Shown: piece by piece, positions 40,048-52,364 of the stretch
How positions within the stretch are numbered: position 1 is the stretch's first letter
How the letters are laid out: each line of letters opens with the position of its first letter
Assembly (NCBI GenBank): GCA_033297075.1
Contig: MU858055.1
Coordinates: forward strand, 124,001 to 188,000
Length of the DNA stretch: 64,000 nt
Direction: 5' to 3'
Origin: Rhypophila decipiens
Taxonomy: Eukaryota > Ascomycota > Sordariomycetes > Sordariales > Naviculisporaceae
Notes under the pieces: generated by a model
What the model was told of the DNA's origin: nothing
The model's database searches: none
The model's input: the letters and a program-made list of their open reading frames with translations, nothing else
Position numbers and translations under genes: made by a program

Positions 40048-42412
40048 GATGCGCTGCCAGTCAATAAACCCTGATCCCGTGGACTGGAAAAGCTGTCGAG
40101 GTTCAGACCAAGACACGGTGGTTGAGAATTCAAGCGGGGCGATAGGAAGCACTCGCGATCCTGGGACGAATATGTTTGAGATTCCCAGACCTCGCCAGGG
40201 TCACAGCCTGAACCGCGCAAGGTGACGGATGCAGATGAGGAAATCGGAGACGAGGGAGTGAGGCGCGACACAAAGAAGTGTGCTCCTTTTGCCGAGGAAG
40301 TTTGCGGTATGGGGTTCGCCCCAGTCGCTTGAGAACCTTGGTGACCCGGCAATTGACGGTAATATGACCGAGCTAGGGGTCTCGGGCTACAGCCACGGTT
40401 CCTCGTGGTGTTGTTTTGCTAATCGGATGCAAGACGTAGGTGGGTTGTCAACTGGCTGCTTTGGCAGGCACCAAAACCTTAGCGCGAGTTAGACAAGTAT
40501 TTGGCAAGTAGGGCCTAGAGGTTGATCTAGGTGAAGTGAATGGTGAAGAGATAGTTGAGAGACGATGATTGGTAAGAGAGACGCGGATAATAAAGGAGGA
40601 AGCCAGAGATAAGGTTGTGAGACAATGGGACTGGAGATGGCAGAGGAAGACAAGGGGAAACTCTATCTGCCAAAGAAGACGCCGAGAGCGTTGTTCTGGG
40701 GTCTCCACTGTCCAGGAAGGTCAAGGTAAATTACGTACAACGGCAGAGGGATCTTGCAGGGATTGGGAAACGACGATGGTCGAGACAGGGACCAGGGCAA
40801 GTTGGATGATGGAAGACTGGATCCAGAGAAGCGGTGGAGCCGATGATTCGAATTGCACCCAAAGGTTATCTTACAAGCCTTGTACAGTACATACGGATAA
40901 CGAGGAACGGGAGAGCTTAATCCAATTGACGGCAGGTCTTTGGTACTGATACTGTACGGATGCGTACTGTGCATACTGTGTACTTTGGCGTAACCAGAAC
41001 CCCGCGAGCGACGGACCGAAGCGACATGACAGTCACAGCAAGAGCCCAGAGCTCCTTTCGGTATTTTCGGTATTTCGCTCCTAGTACTCCGTATCCTCTA
41101 TCTCTTGCTGACCGCCAAAACCCGTCCTGAGTGTCAATCCTGGAACAGTTGCCTTGTCTTCGCTGGGCGCCTCCTTTGTCCTTTGTAACCCGGACTGATA
41201 AGCAGTAAGGAGGCCTGATAAGCACAAATAGCCATTCTTATCGTCCAAAGAAAGAGGCGTGCACTGGACAGAACGAAAGCGAGGCGGCTCCCGTCGCTGG
41301 TATTACGAATTTAGGAGCGCAAAGGACCGTTACATACAATACGACGTAGTCTCCATTTAGAAAGTATTGGACGGCGGGTACGGAGAAGTGTGTATCGCTG
41401 AAGGTCGGCCCATGGCACGAGAGCTTGCTCCGGGGTCGGATCGCACATTGAATCGGATTCCAAGCCCCATGGGGGGGAATCTTATATACACTTACTGTAG
41501 CGAAACCGAACCCCTGTTCGGTTCGCGTCCCCACTGAAGGACACAGAACCAGCCATCTTGGTTTCCAATTTGAATAATTTGCTGCTGAATTGTAAATTGA
41601 ACATCAAGCGCACCCCGTTTGTCGTCGCGCACGAGTTTCGGTCGTCAAGATCTCCATAAATATGGCGAGGTCGAGACTCACGGCCAAGCCGCTACTCCCC
41701 TCGGAGGAAGGTACTCTTGTGTTTGAGTCTTGACAAATGGGCACCCCACCGGTGATGGAGCTGTCCTGGCTCCTAGCTCCTGAGGGATAGTATCAGGTTG
41801 GAGAGTTGTGTTTTTGGGAGTTCGTAGAACTGATTTGATAATCCAACTGTCGTGTTCAAGCACGGCGGGCTTTCGGAGGACATTGCATTACAACTGCTAT
41901 GTCCAGATTTAAACGGCTGATGGTTCGTTTAGTCGTCAAAAGGCATGTGTGGGGTACGGAGCACCTCTAAGAGACGCCCCACGTGGGGTCGATGCTGCTG
42001 ACGCCACGTCGTGGCTTGCTCAAGTGGGTCACCAGCCGCGACTGACCACGATGCGGGAACCTGGAATGGCGGAGTTAGAACTGCCCGACTTCGAACCTGT
42101 CAACGGTAGCATCTTCAATCAAGCAACAACCTTGCAATAATCACCGCACGAATCGACCGAAGCCAGCGAGTCCACCGACGGGGCAATTCAACAGCTACAC
42201 GACACGAAAGCACCACCCTCGGCCAAAAAGTCAAGCAACCGACGACCTCGACCCCGCAAGTTTCACAACGATTCCCTCGCTCCCGCCTCCCACGTCATCC
42301 CCGTGTTGAACCCTTATTCCTCTCACCGCCTTGAGCCATCGTGGGGATCGCAAAAGGGGTGCAGCCGCTACACGACTGAATTCGAGGACCCTCATCAACT
42401 AATACCGCCATC
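40048..42412. other. Divergent intergenic region between FYVE gene and YKT6
   Basis: This 2.4 kb should hold both promoters. Overlapping short frames on both strands lack domain content. I see no RNA gene or long repeat. Confidence 0.5.
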
Positions 42413-43210
42413 ATGAAGGTCTACTATATCGGAGTACGTGGGACAGTCGCCGACATAGTGATATGGTGCGGGAAGCATGCTGACTGGGGAGCCAGGTTCA
42501 TAAAAACACGGAGAAGCCTTCGGTGCAGCTCTGCGCCGAGACTGAGCTGAGCGAGTTCTCGAGGTTTACCAGAGACCAGTATGGCAACTTCATGACCATG
42601 ATCAGCAAGACGGTGGCCGAGCGGACAGCACCAGGCCAACGGCAGAGTGTTGAGGAGCAAGGCGCGTCTTCACCATCTTCTCGAGCAAAGAACGAACTTG
42701 CTTGCATTCCGTGAACTGACTATTGAGTGCGGTATTAGACTATGTGATACACTGCTATGCTCGCTCCGAGGGTGTCGCCGGCGTCATCATTACCAAAGAG
42801 TACCCCACCATCGCCGCCCACAGCGTCCTGTCCAAGCTGATGGACCAGTTCCTCGCCGAGAAGCCACTCGCCACCATCAACGCCGCAAAGGTTGACGGCT
42901 CTATCCCTTTCCCTCCCCTGAAGGACTTCATAAGAGATTATCAGGATCCCAACAACGCGAGCAGCATCGCCAAAATCCAACAGGAACTCGACGAGACCAA
43001 AATCGTCCTGCACAAGGCAATCGACAGTGTATGTTGCGGATACCTCTGTCATCGTATAAAATTTGGGACTGTTGCTAATGGAGTCTTTAGGTGCTACAAC
43101 GAGGCGAGAAGCTCGATGACTTGGTTGCCAAGAGTTCAGATCTCAGCGCTCAGAGCAAGATGTTCTACAAGAGCGCAAAGAAGCAGAACTCATGCTGCAT
43201 CCTGATGTAG
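42413..43210 (+). CDS. ykt6: YKT6 R-SNARE (longin SNARE)
   Basis: This lipidated R-SNARE acts in ER-Golgi, endosomal and vacuolar fusion and in autophagy. Exons 42413-42433, 42496-42661, 42739-43028 and 43091-43210 give 198 residues, the family length. A longin domain ([11 protein letters not shown] through about 120) precedes the SNARE helix with the zero-layer Arg163 ([15 protein letters not shown]). The C-terminus SCCILM gives a farnesylation CaaX box at Cys195 and a palmitoylation site at Cys194. The first exon is only 21 nt. The second intron (42662-42738) must begin with GC, not GT, to join VEEQ to DYVIHCY in frame; it ends in TAG. Confidence 0.93.
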
Positions 43211-46200
43211 AGCCATGGGCGCGAGTAATTACTTTGCTATTGGAACGTCGGATATGTTTGGTTATGGCAACTTCCCGCATATTAGGCATCAAGACTAGCA
43301 CATGTTGCCACCTTTCAACTCGATTCCACCGGCAAAGAACATGAGAGGTTATGACCTATTTAGGCAGTCACAGTAGGATAGGTGGTTTTTCTCACACTTG
43401 GAGTTTGGCGTTTTTTTTATTTCGCGATTTTCAAGAGGCAAGGAGTCGGGACGCGTGGCCGGTGGAGGCAGCAGCAGCAGCCGAGTGACAATCGTTTGGT
43501 ATAATGCGAGCTGAAGAGGCGATAGGACGTAATACTTAGAAAGATGCCAATCCACTACAAATCCATTTCTTAACAAGGCCTAGTCTTGACCTTGACTTTG
43601 AGACAGCCCGTATCATTCTGGTTCACCGATGACTGTGGACCCGACGTTGAGCGGCCCAGCCATGTGGATTTCGGCCAGTTCGTTGCCGGCTCACCTGCCT
43701 AGCTAGGCAGGTCACGGCAGCAGAAGAGCGTGGGATCCGACTGAACGGTCAGGAATGGCGGGAATGTCTTGTAAGTGGTTGTTTGGTGTCGTTCGCCTTG
43801 CTTCGGGCTTCGGCCTCGCCTCAGCTCCAGGGGCAAACATTTCGGTATCGATACAGGGTTGCTGGGAGCCGCGCCAAGAACCTCAGCTGTGATTCAGGGG
43901 CGAATATCCCGTATGACGGGATGGGTATTAGGTAAGGACGTGGTAGACGCTTTATCTCCGGCTGGGACCGAATTTGCCATGTGCAAAATCCCGGAATAAG
44001 TGAAGGTCACCAGCCGACATGAGTTTTGGGAGGTTGACAGCTCAAAGCTCCCTGTCGCTGAAATGCGCATACATGGAATGGTCGAACTGCGTATTCTGCC
44101 CGATTCATCGAGCTCCAAGGCAGTCAATACCATATGTGACCTCGGTCCTCGAGACCTGAAGGGAGCTGCACGCACGGCGCTACCCGCGGCTATACTGCAC
44201 TCACGATTCTTTGCACTTCTGAATGCCGTTGACAGGCGGAAGCGGGATAAGGCATCACGTGGCCCGCGAAGCCTCACCGCCCGTTGCTAGTGCAGCTGCC
44301 GGTGACCCCGTCTAGGGCCGCTACAAGAAATAGTGTCACATCGCGGGGTTCATATAGAGGTTTCCGGCCGGTCCAGGCCATTTGAAAACGAACCTCGAGC
44401 TGGTTTCGGTGAGCAACGTGAAGCTGACCAGTATTACGGAATATGATATACCTTTGCGCCGCGAAATACATGTACCATAGGTTATGGTGTATTTTACGTA
44501 TTATGGTACGGATAGGATCCGGTTGAGAAGCTTCCTCAATTTGGGGGTTGTTGGAGGTGATGAGGCTCTAGAGAATCTAAAGAGAACAACATCACCCGAA
44601 ATTGGGGGCCGTTTTCTTGCCCCTCACCCGCTGCGTTCCTCCCCCCTCCTTCCTTCCGCTGCGTCGGTCGTCCTCTCACTCACCCCGCACCCCACCCAAA
44701 CATGTAGGTGAATGACAAGTTGAACAAAAGCAAGCAAAGCACTGCCAATACAATGAACTAGTTGCATAATAACGATGGAGACAGAGAACATGCTTCTGTG
44801 CAACTTTAATGTGCGCAATGCTTTAGTTCTATGCACGAAAGAACATAGGGAAAGGGGAAGGAGGGGCAGTGGCCCCGGGAGCTTCCAGTTCCTCCTTCTG
44901 CCGCCCCTCCTCCCAGACTTTCGATGTTGTCTACAGATACGACAACATCATGTATTCAAAAACTGACATGACAGGTAATTAGCTGTATGAGGGAACAACA
45001 AGCGTACAACTGTAATCGATGCATCATCGATCGATCGGGGGTCGGGATATTTTGCTGACTGAAATACATTAATTATCATTGGGCAGCTTTCACATTTCTC
45101 CAGGCTTGATCAAACGCGCACAAAAAAGGTTATCGTCGTGTTCTGATTGGCCCCCATTAAACACGGAAATATACATTTTCAAGTTGCACTGGACTTGACA
45201 AGTCAGCAACGGGAGGATAGATGATCCCGTCTGGAGTGACACATTGGCTCAGTCAGTGTCAACTTTGGGCTTTCACAGGTCGACCGAATCTGGGGAAGAC
45301 GGTAGGGAAATATATTGCACAGTGTTAATACCAAACCGTACCCTCGTATTCCAAACATAGATTACAGGCGCCGTATGTAGAGTACATTACCCCAGAATTA
45401 AAGTTTCTGGGCATCTCTGGGAGGCTACGACATCAATTCCTGAACCTGTAAAAGTCAATTGGTCAGAGGCAATAACCTATCAGAGTGTTACACCGCAGAC
45501 GACCGACGAAGAAGAGGCGACCCAGCCGATGAGAGCCCGGCCGGAAGCTTTTGTGCCGGCGGCGGCGACAAACCCGGTCTCTTTTTCAACTCGTTTATTT
45601 TCTGCTACTTGCTTAGTTTGATGTCGTATTATTCGTACAGAGAGAGGATCCGGTAGAGGGAAAGGGGCGACTTTGTGGTTCTTCCACTCGGTGTTGATCC
45701 ATGATGAGGCCTTTGCTGGGTGACGGGGACGTGTGCATATTACGCTCCATTGTGGGATCCAAAGTCCAGGGGCGCAGATGGGCGGACTTCTAGGACTTGT
45801 TCGGTGGACCCCGACCGGCATTGAGGAGGAAGTGGCCGATGGATACCTTTCCCATGCCGGTAGAGGGGCCGGCTAAGCGGGGGGAGGGGTTCAGGATCGT
45901 CTTGTCTGTTGATGTCAGGACTCAGATTAGTTAGATCGAGATCGACATCACGGCCTTTTTTGTTTCCTTGCTTTCGATGATCTTCAAGTCTAAAATGTAG
46001 GCAATCACATAGCAGTTACTCTTTCGAGAGGGCTATCCTCTGGCATCATTGCACCGCCCCAGTACCATGATGGAATGGGTGGATCAGTGGATGGATGGTA
46101 TGAAAAACATACGGAAACGGGCTTGAAAGAGTGACGTTGACCTGGTTTCTGATACAATGGATTGATCTCTGGCGGACGATCTTGATAAGAGACCGTTTTT

Positions 46201-46549
46201 CATGTGAAAGCACATCGATGGATGGGACGTCATGGGAGAGGTACGGTTGTGTCTGAGTAAGGATCAGATGGGACCGTTACAAGAGATAAGAATATGATGT
46301 TGGGTCTGTCGAGCATCGAGGAGAGGCGTCTACTATGGGACAAACGGGAGGAGAGAACTTGGGGTGCTGGTTGAAGTAAACCGCCAGAATAGCTCTAATA
46401 TCTGAAAAACGAACCTGTACGTTTCTGACCATCATCTGGGAAGATCAGGATTGAACAGCGGCCGTAGGTGGTCCCGTTAAGCAATGGTAAATAAAGAGAC
46501 AAGTAAACAATCGTGAATCAAACACTCAAATGTATTCTTCTTATAGGAC
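43211..46549. other. 3.3 kb non-coding region
   Basis: This is a convergent region between YKT6 (+) and the molybdopterin gene (-). A perfect 20-bp palindrome lies at 43693-43712. A 127-codon frame at 43894-44277 (-) has no domain-like content. Otherwise I see nothing I can name. Confidence 0.5.
43693..43712. repeat. Perfect 20-bp palindrome
   Basis: ACCTGCCTAGCTAGGCAGGT equals its own reverse complement and lies about 480 nt downstream of the YKT6 stop. It could form a cruciform or be a dimeric binding site. No flanking repeats are visible. Confidence 0.85.
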
Positions 46550-49004
46550 TCAACCTTTCCCGCCCTCAACCCACCGCCCGCTCCTGCCTCCCTCCTTCAG
46601 CACAACTCTCAGCCCCTGAACCACCATGCCCTTATCGACCGCCTTGCACATATCATACACCGTCAGGGCACTCGCCGAGGCAGCCATGAGCGCCTCCATC
46701 TCGACCCCAGTCTTGCCATCGCACTCCACGGTAGCAGTGACTTCAACACTTCCATGAGCAGAGTCATTCCCATTCCCATCCTCCTCATCAAGAAGATTGT
46801 TGTGCGTACAAGTCTCCAACTGTACACTAACCTTGGTAATAGCGATAGGATGACAAAGGGGTATAATATCCGCGGCCTTCTTAGCAGCCATGATCCCCGC
46901 GATCCGAGCAACGCCCAGGACATCGCCTTTTTTCATCTGGTTCTCGCGGATCAATCGTATAGTAGACGGGTTGGAGAACACGACTGTGCATTTCGCTGTT
47001 GCTACGCGGTGAGTGGGTGCTTTATCGGCTATCGAGACCATGTGTGCTTCTCCTTGGGCGGAGACGTGAGTCAACTTGTTGGGTTGATCCGGGATTGGTG
47101 GTGATGATGTTGCTGCTTTGGATGCATCCGTGTCTTTGTGTTTGCCGGATGGAACACCTGGTCGAGAAGTGGTTGAGAAAGATAGGCGCGGGTGCTGGTG
47201 ACTTGTGGAGAAGTCCGACATGGCGGCGTGGATGAAGGGCAGCCGAGTTGATGACGAGAATGTACTCGATAACGAGGACCTCGCTTCAAGTCGGCTCGAT
47301 GAAGTTGTTCGATATGCAGTAGCACGATATGGGCTTGCATGGCTCTTGGAATCTACAGACATGACGGCTTAGCGATCCACGTTGAAATAAATACAAGCAA
47401 AAGCAAAAGCAGCAATATGTATAGATCTCGCAGTATGGTCTCATATATCTCATTACATTTGAAGATGGCAGTCGCCCTCTGCCGATAAAGGAGACACCAA
47501 GAACTCCGCCCCATGCCATGTTATTCATGCTTGTAATCCAAACTGGAGGGAAAAGAAACCAAACGACAGTGGAAAGGAAAGAAAAGAAAAGATAGGTGGG
47601 TGTTCACCCACCGATGAGAATCATGGGCCGGTTCTTCATGTGTTCCAGATCGCCCAGGTCTGCGTGTTTCTCTTTCTTGCGCTTCACAGCCATGCCAATA
47701 ACTTCAAGAAGTTCTTCCGAGTTGTTTGGGGCAATCATATGGCCAGCCAGGTCGTCGGGACGGTGTTCCAATTTGGCCAGAGCAGCTTGCTTCATGCTCA
47801 TGAACGTCTCCTCATCTATGGGCTCTCCATCGTTTACCCTTCGGATGATATCCCTGAGGGAGACCTCGGCGTTGCCAAAGAGACACACCTTGAGATTCCC
47901 GTCACTCGTGATTCGCAGCCTGTTGCATGTACCGCAGAAATTGTGCGTCATGCTGGTGATGAAGCCGACTTTGCCAACAAAGCCAGGGACCTGGAAGGTC
48001 TTGCTGGTGTCGTTCTTGTGGCCTTCTATCCGGTGGAAGTCCGGGTGCTCCGCACGGATCCTGCCCAGCATCTCCTGGTAGCTGAACATTTTCCCTTCAT
48101 TCCATTTGTTGCCGTCGAAGGGCATGTACTCGATGAAGCGAACCTCGACGTCCTTTTCCCGCGTCAGCTCCACGAAGGGCAGGATCTCGCGGTCGTTGAG
48201 GCCCCGCATCACGACGCAATTGATCTTGAACTTGATCCCCGCGCCATTGTGGTTCATTTCAAAGATGCGGTCGATGCTCTTTTGCACGGCGCTGAAGCCG
48301 GCACGCCTGGTCATGAGCTGGAATTGCCAAGGGTCCAGCGTGTCTAATGATAAGTTGATGCCGGTCAAGCCAGCCTCGACCATGGCATCCAGTTTGCGGT
48401 GTAGGGACAGTCCATTGGTCGTGAGGCATATCTCGCGCAGGCCGTGTGGTCGTAAAGCCCCGATCTGCTGCATCAAGGGTACAATGTCTCGCCGTACAGT
48501 TGGCTCGCCCCCGGTGAGGCGAATCTTTGTCACTCCCTGTGAGACAAACAAGGACGAAAGCATGACGATCTCAGGGGTCGTCAGTTGCTCGCGGGCCGGC
48601 GACAACGGCACGCCTTCTTCAGGCATGCAATAGAGACACCTCAGGTTGCAGCGCTCGGTGACGGAGATGCGGAGATAGTCATGTTGACGGTGGAAGTTGT
48701 CAGTCAGAAAATCCGAGAAGGGCTTGGCCTCTTTGATTCGTTCTCGACGTGAGGGTTTGAGAGCAATAGGCTCGGATGTAGGTGATGGGGCAACGCCGGG
48801 TTCTATCGGCGATGGTGACGCCGGCTCAGGGGAAGCTGCCGATGCGGTCGCGGTCTGATATGACCGATTTCCTGGGTACGACGCGGCTGCGACGACACCT
48901 CTTCTTGTGATGAGCGGCGCATGTTGTCGTAATGTCCATGATGCTCGGACCGTAGCTCCGCTCGGGAGGCTACGAGGGAGCAGCCTCGCAGTCAAGGCCA
49001 CCAT
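46550..49004 (-). CDS. cnxABC: Molybdopterin precursor Z synthase, MoaA-MoaC (cnxABC/nit-7 type)
   Basis: This makes cyclic pyranopterin monophosphate from GTP, the first step of molybdenum cofactor synthesis for nitrate reductase and other enzymes. The MoaA frame (49004-47604) has a mitochondrial-type N-terminus, a radical-SAM cluster Cys119-x3-Cys123-x2-Cys126, the second cluster Cys357, Cys360 and Cys374, and ends MILIGG then TGA. The MoaC frame (47352-46550) has KKGDVLGVARIAGIMAAKKA, IIPLCHPI and the TGVEMEALMAASASALTVYD block. Splicing ATC G|GTGGGT (47612/47611) to TGTAG|AT (47353/47352) joins both in frame: exons 49004-47612 and 47352-46550, 731 residues. Unspliced, the message gives a 466-residue MoaA with the functional Gly-Gly end. 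MoaC also has its own Met at 47362. Aspergillus nidulans cnxABC encodes both domains in one gene. Which form dominates is unresolved. Confidence 0.88.
47595..47612 (-). promoter_or_regulatory. Hairpin over MoaA Gly-Gly-stop and the candidate 5' splice site
   Basis: On the coding strand, bases 47612-47606 (GGTGGGT) pair perfectly with 47601-47595 (ACCCACC) around a GAAC loop. The stem contains both terminal Gly codons, the first base of the stop codon and the GT (47611-47610) needed to splice MoaA onto MoaC. A structured RNA here could favour the MoaA-only product by hiding the splice site. The pairing is seen; regulation is inferred. Confidence 0.5.
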
Positions 49005-50158
49005 GTCGGATGAACGTGGACGGGACGCCGATAATTATACTCTTATCGATCCCCGTGTAGTTGACATTGCGTCTTGGACCAAGATAGCTTCTATGATATC
49101 ATTGGGATTGCGAGGCAAAATATCTCTCGAACGTTTTCCGATGAGAAGCACGCGGCGTGCAAGAAAAAGTCGACTAGATCCTGCAAAGATTGCGGTATAG
49201 CTCGTTGAGATGGGTTTATATGATAAGCCTCGCGAGCACCACCGTTCACTCTTCTGTGCTAAAACATGAGAAGGCGCTTTGATGGGACGTGGTGATGGTG
49301 AGTCAGCCCAATGCAGATGTATAGTGGCGAGCCGGAGACAGGACGGAGATGTTCTTTAATAGGTACCCCACAAAAACGACTTTGCTCGGCTGCTGTAAGT
49401 TCAGCGGGGAGGCTCCGGCTGTGAAGGGCGCATCGACAATACCATCATATACTCAGCGGTACGAATTCTGTGTTTAAACTTACTACATGTTTGCGAAATG
49501 TACAACATCTTCTGCTATAATATACCCTCGGCCTTTTTTGAGGATTTCGCTGGTTTACCACGGAGAATAGTCACGCATGGCGGCCAGCGCCGGTAGGCGT
49601 CTGCAACGGGACGGCGGGTCCCGCAAGAAGGCACTATGGAGCCGGACTAAAAGCGGGAGCAATCGGCGTACGCCCGTTCCATGGCCGTACATGGGAGGAG
49701 AAGCAGAAGAGAGCAACTTGATAATTACCACTGTATAATGGTAAAGACCAAATGTTCAAGAGAGCCCTTGAACCATTTATCATGTCTCTGCACTATAACA
49801 TGAATGGAACCAATGTGATTGGGGCATGTTATAGAGAAAGGGCCTTGGGTGAACCCTAACCCTAACCCAGGAACAGCTCGCTTCTGGCGCTTATCGTACA
49901 GCTTGCTGGGGCAACGGCCGGTTTCTTTACTTTGACAAGGCAGTGGATAATACGATATTTACTTCAACACCACAATCATTTGCACAACATTTCTGTATTC
50001 ACCAACGAGATTTCATTAGAAATTTTGCTCCAAATAACAAGAGGCTGGTTTCCTTTTCGCACGCGCTCCAGAGTGTGTCATCGCCCCACTTCTTACGGAT
50101 ACAGGTCATCAAAACAAATCACAGGAGGAGCTGAAGCTTCACTGCACTCAGTACAAAA
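49005..50158. other. Divergent promoter region
   Basis: This separates the molybdopterin gene (-) and the WD40 gene (+). It contains a telomere-like motif at 49852-49868. An ORF reading through 49932-50160 upstream of the WD40 start is fortuitous. Nothing else stands out. Confidence 0.55.
49852..49868 (+). repeat. Telomere-like (AACCCT)2AACCC motif
   Basis: Seventeen bases match the fungal telomere repeat perfectly. The motif is about 290 nt before the WD40-protein start codon. Confidence 0.7.
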
Positions 50159-51830
50159 ATGCAATTCTCCAAAAGTTTCAGGGGTATGTTTATCGTTTTC
50201 CATTCTATATCTACCGTGTTCAAACACTCACATCTTACACACAGCATCCAGCCACTGTATCGCCAGTCCAGACGGCAACTACATCGCTACCTTGTTCGCA
50301 AACGTCATAAATGTTCGTACTGTTCGTAGTCTGGAGGTTGTCCATGTCGTCAAGCTGGCACAAGACTTTGCCGGGCCCATACTCGGCTTTCGATGGTCAC
50401 CGTCCTCCACCTTACTACTCGCTGCTAGTGTTGACCTGATCCAAGTATGCTCTGCATTGGGTGGTGATGGCAGCAGCAATTTCGATGCCATAATTCGCAA
50501 CCCGGTCACGCCCGGGACAAGACCAGCTCACGTTGACTTTGGAGCTTCCGACGCCGAGATTTGTCTTGTTTCTTCCTTTGGCTTGAAGTTTTCCATCTTC
50601 AATCTCACATCGTCAGATGCAATTGAAATTGCAAATCCAAAGTTCTCTTCGCCCTCCACAGCTACCAGGGGCTTTAGCTTCCGGCCCGGGTCTCGCCATC
50701 TGGCGCTGCTGACCAGATCGGCGGGCAAGGACGTGATCAGCATTCACGATTATCCTGCACGACGACTACAGATATCATGGGCCCCTGACACCGTTGACGC
50801 CCAGGGCATAGTATGGAGCCCAGACGGCAGATGGCTTGTGGTTTGGGAATCGCCTGCGCTAGGCCACAAGGTCATATTCTATACCCCCGATGGCCACATC
50901 TTCAAGGTGTGGAAGGGGCCTGCTAATCCCGCGCTTGAGGACAGAGACTATGAGCTCGGGGCGGGTGTCAAGTTTGTGAGCTTTTCCAGAGATGCTCGAC
51001 TGCTTGCTATTGGGGACTGCAGCAAGTCGATATCCATGTTCAACATGATGTCGGCCATGGAGGGGTCACGGCTCCAGCACCCAAATAGTATTGTCCCTAA
51101 GGACAGTCTCCAAGTACGGATTATTCGCATCCCAAGACCCAGCATGGGATCGGCTAACAGGCGTTGAAAATAGGTCTGGCAAGAGAAAATCGCCGTCGCC
51201 CAAACAGGGCCCTCCATTCACACATTTATTCGGACTTCCCAAATGGTTTCGCCGGCTCCTCGACCACAAGACAACAACTCAGAAACACTCTTAGGCTGTG
51301 CGGATATTCTTTTTGATCCCTTCTCGACTCTCTTGGCCACGAGACTCGAAGACTACCCGAGCACTGTGTGGATATGGGATCTCCAAGGCATGGAGCTTCG
51401 TGCCGTTCTTCTGTTCCACGGAGACGTCTCTAAACTCTCATGGCATCCCACAGTCAGAGAGACGCTTCTCCTTCGGTGCGAAGGAGACCAGTACAGCGGC
51501 ATCATCTTTGTGTGGGATCCGCTATCAGAAGGTCCCCGGTCGGTTGATTATGCCAAGTATCTACCAGGCGGGAAGACAGTCGGGAGGTGGCGAGCTTCCT
51601 GGCTTGGCCTTGATGAAGCGAGCCCAATTTCGCTGATTTTGTCAGACTCACATAACTGTATGCTGGCATCATTTCCCGATCATGATCAAGCATTGCTGCC
51701 CTGGAGCGGTCATCCGAACACGGGGAACACGGAGAGAACGACCCGGGAGGAGTCTCCCTTGGAGTTGGTCCCTGCCGACGAGGTTGACGATAATAGCGAG
51801 TTGGACGATACCTTTGTCTACAAGAGATAG
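50159..51830 (+). CDS. WRAP73/WDR8-type WD40 protein
   Basis: WRAP73/WDR8 proteins bind minus-end regulators at centrosomes or spindle poles (fission yeast Wdr8 partners Msd1). Exons 50159-50183, 50245-51113 and 51174-51830 give 516 residues. The short first exon encodes MQFSKSFR, and the family starts typically with a short F(S/T)-containing stretch before CxxSPDG. Repeats visible include HCIASPDGNYIA, GFRWSPSSTLLLAAS, GIVWSPDGRWLVVWE, FVSFSRDARLLAIGD, VWIWDLQG and the LSWHPTVRETLL segment. The C-terminal tail is Glu/Asp-rich and ends DTFVYKR. The second intron has a GGCTAAC branch site. The family call rests on overall pattern and length rather than a search. Confidence 0.85.
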
Positions 51831-52364
51831 GGAGCATGAGTTGCAATGGCTTGAGCAAGACAATGAATGAATGAGCCGTATCGTGTTCTTGACAGAGTTC
51901 AAAGACATGCGCCAATCCCCGCAGTCGAAAGACAGCTTGGAATCAAAGTCCGGGGATGCACCTTCCCACCATACAAAACTCTAGTGGGAAGGTACGTAGA
52001 TGTCACACGGGTGCCACAAGCGGGGTGAGATTTCTCTCAATTCCAGCATGGCCAAATCTCCTTGTGAGCAGGCATCCGAAAATTCCTTACAACGTTTTTG
52101 GTGTATGCATGTCCGCTGCGTCGAGCATGTCTGGATGATTTTCGGCATCGTCAAAACTTTCATCTCACTCTTGTTCCTTCTCCACAAGCTTTGTTTTTGT
52201 CAGGATTTGTGAGAAATGGGCAAACTCGGGTCTCGAAATGAACGGGCCGGCGGTGACTCCATCTAACGGTTACCTACCTTACCTACCCGCGTCAACTTTG
52301 AACCGTCGAAATCTCCGAGAAACGAACCACTTCCAAAATAAGTCTTCACTGTCACTTTTACGGC
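51831..52364. other. Short tandem intergenic region
   Basis: This holds the 3' flank of the WD40 gene and the likely promoter of the next small gene. It has a TTACCTACCTTACCTACC stretch near 52269-52287. No gene is seen. Confidence 0.55.

Noticed and set aside
46550..47362. MoaC as a wholly separate gene starting at Met 47362
   Set aside because: Possible, but an exact in-frame splice from the MoaA end exists and related fungi carry both domains in one gene. I kept one locus and noted the alternative.
47640..48347. 235-codon frame antisense to MoaA
   Set aside because: It is a shadow of the MoaA coding frame; the plus-strand translation has no recognisable motif.
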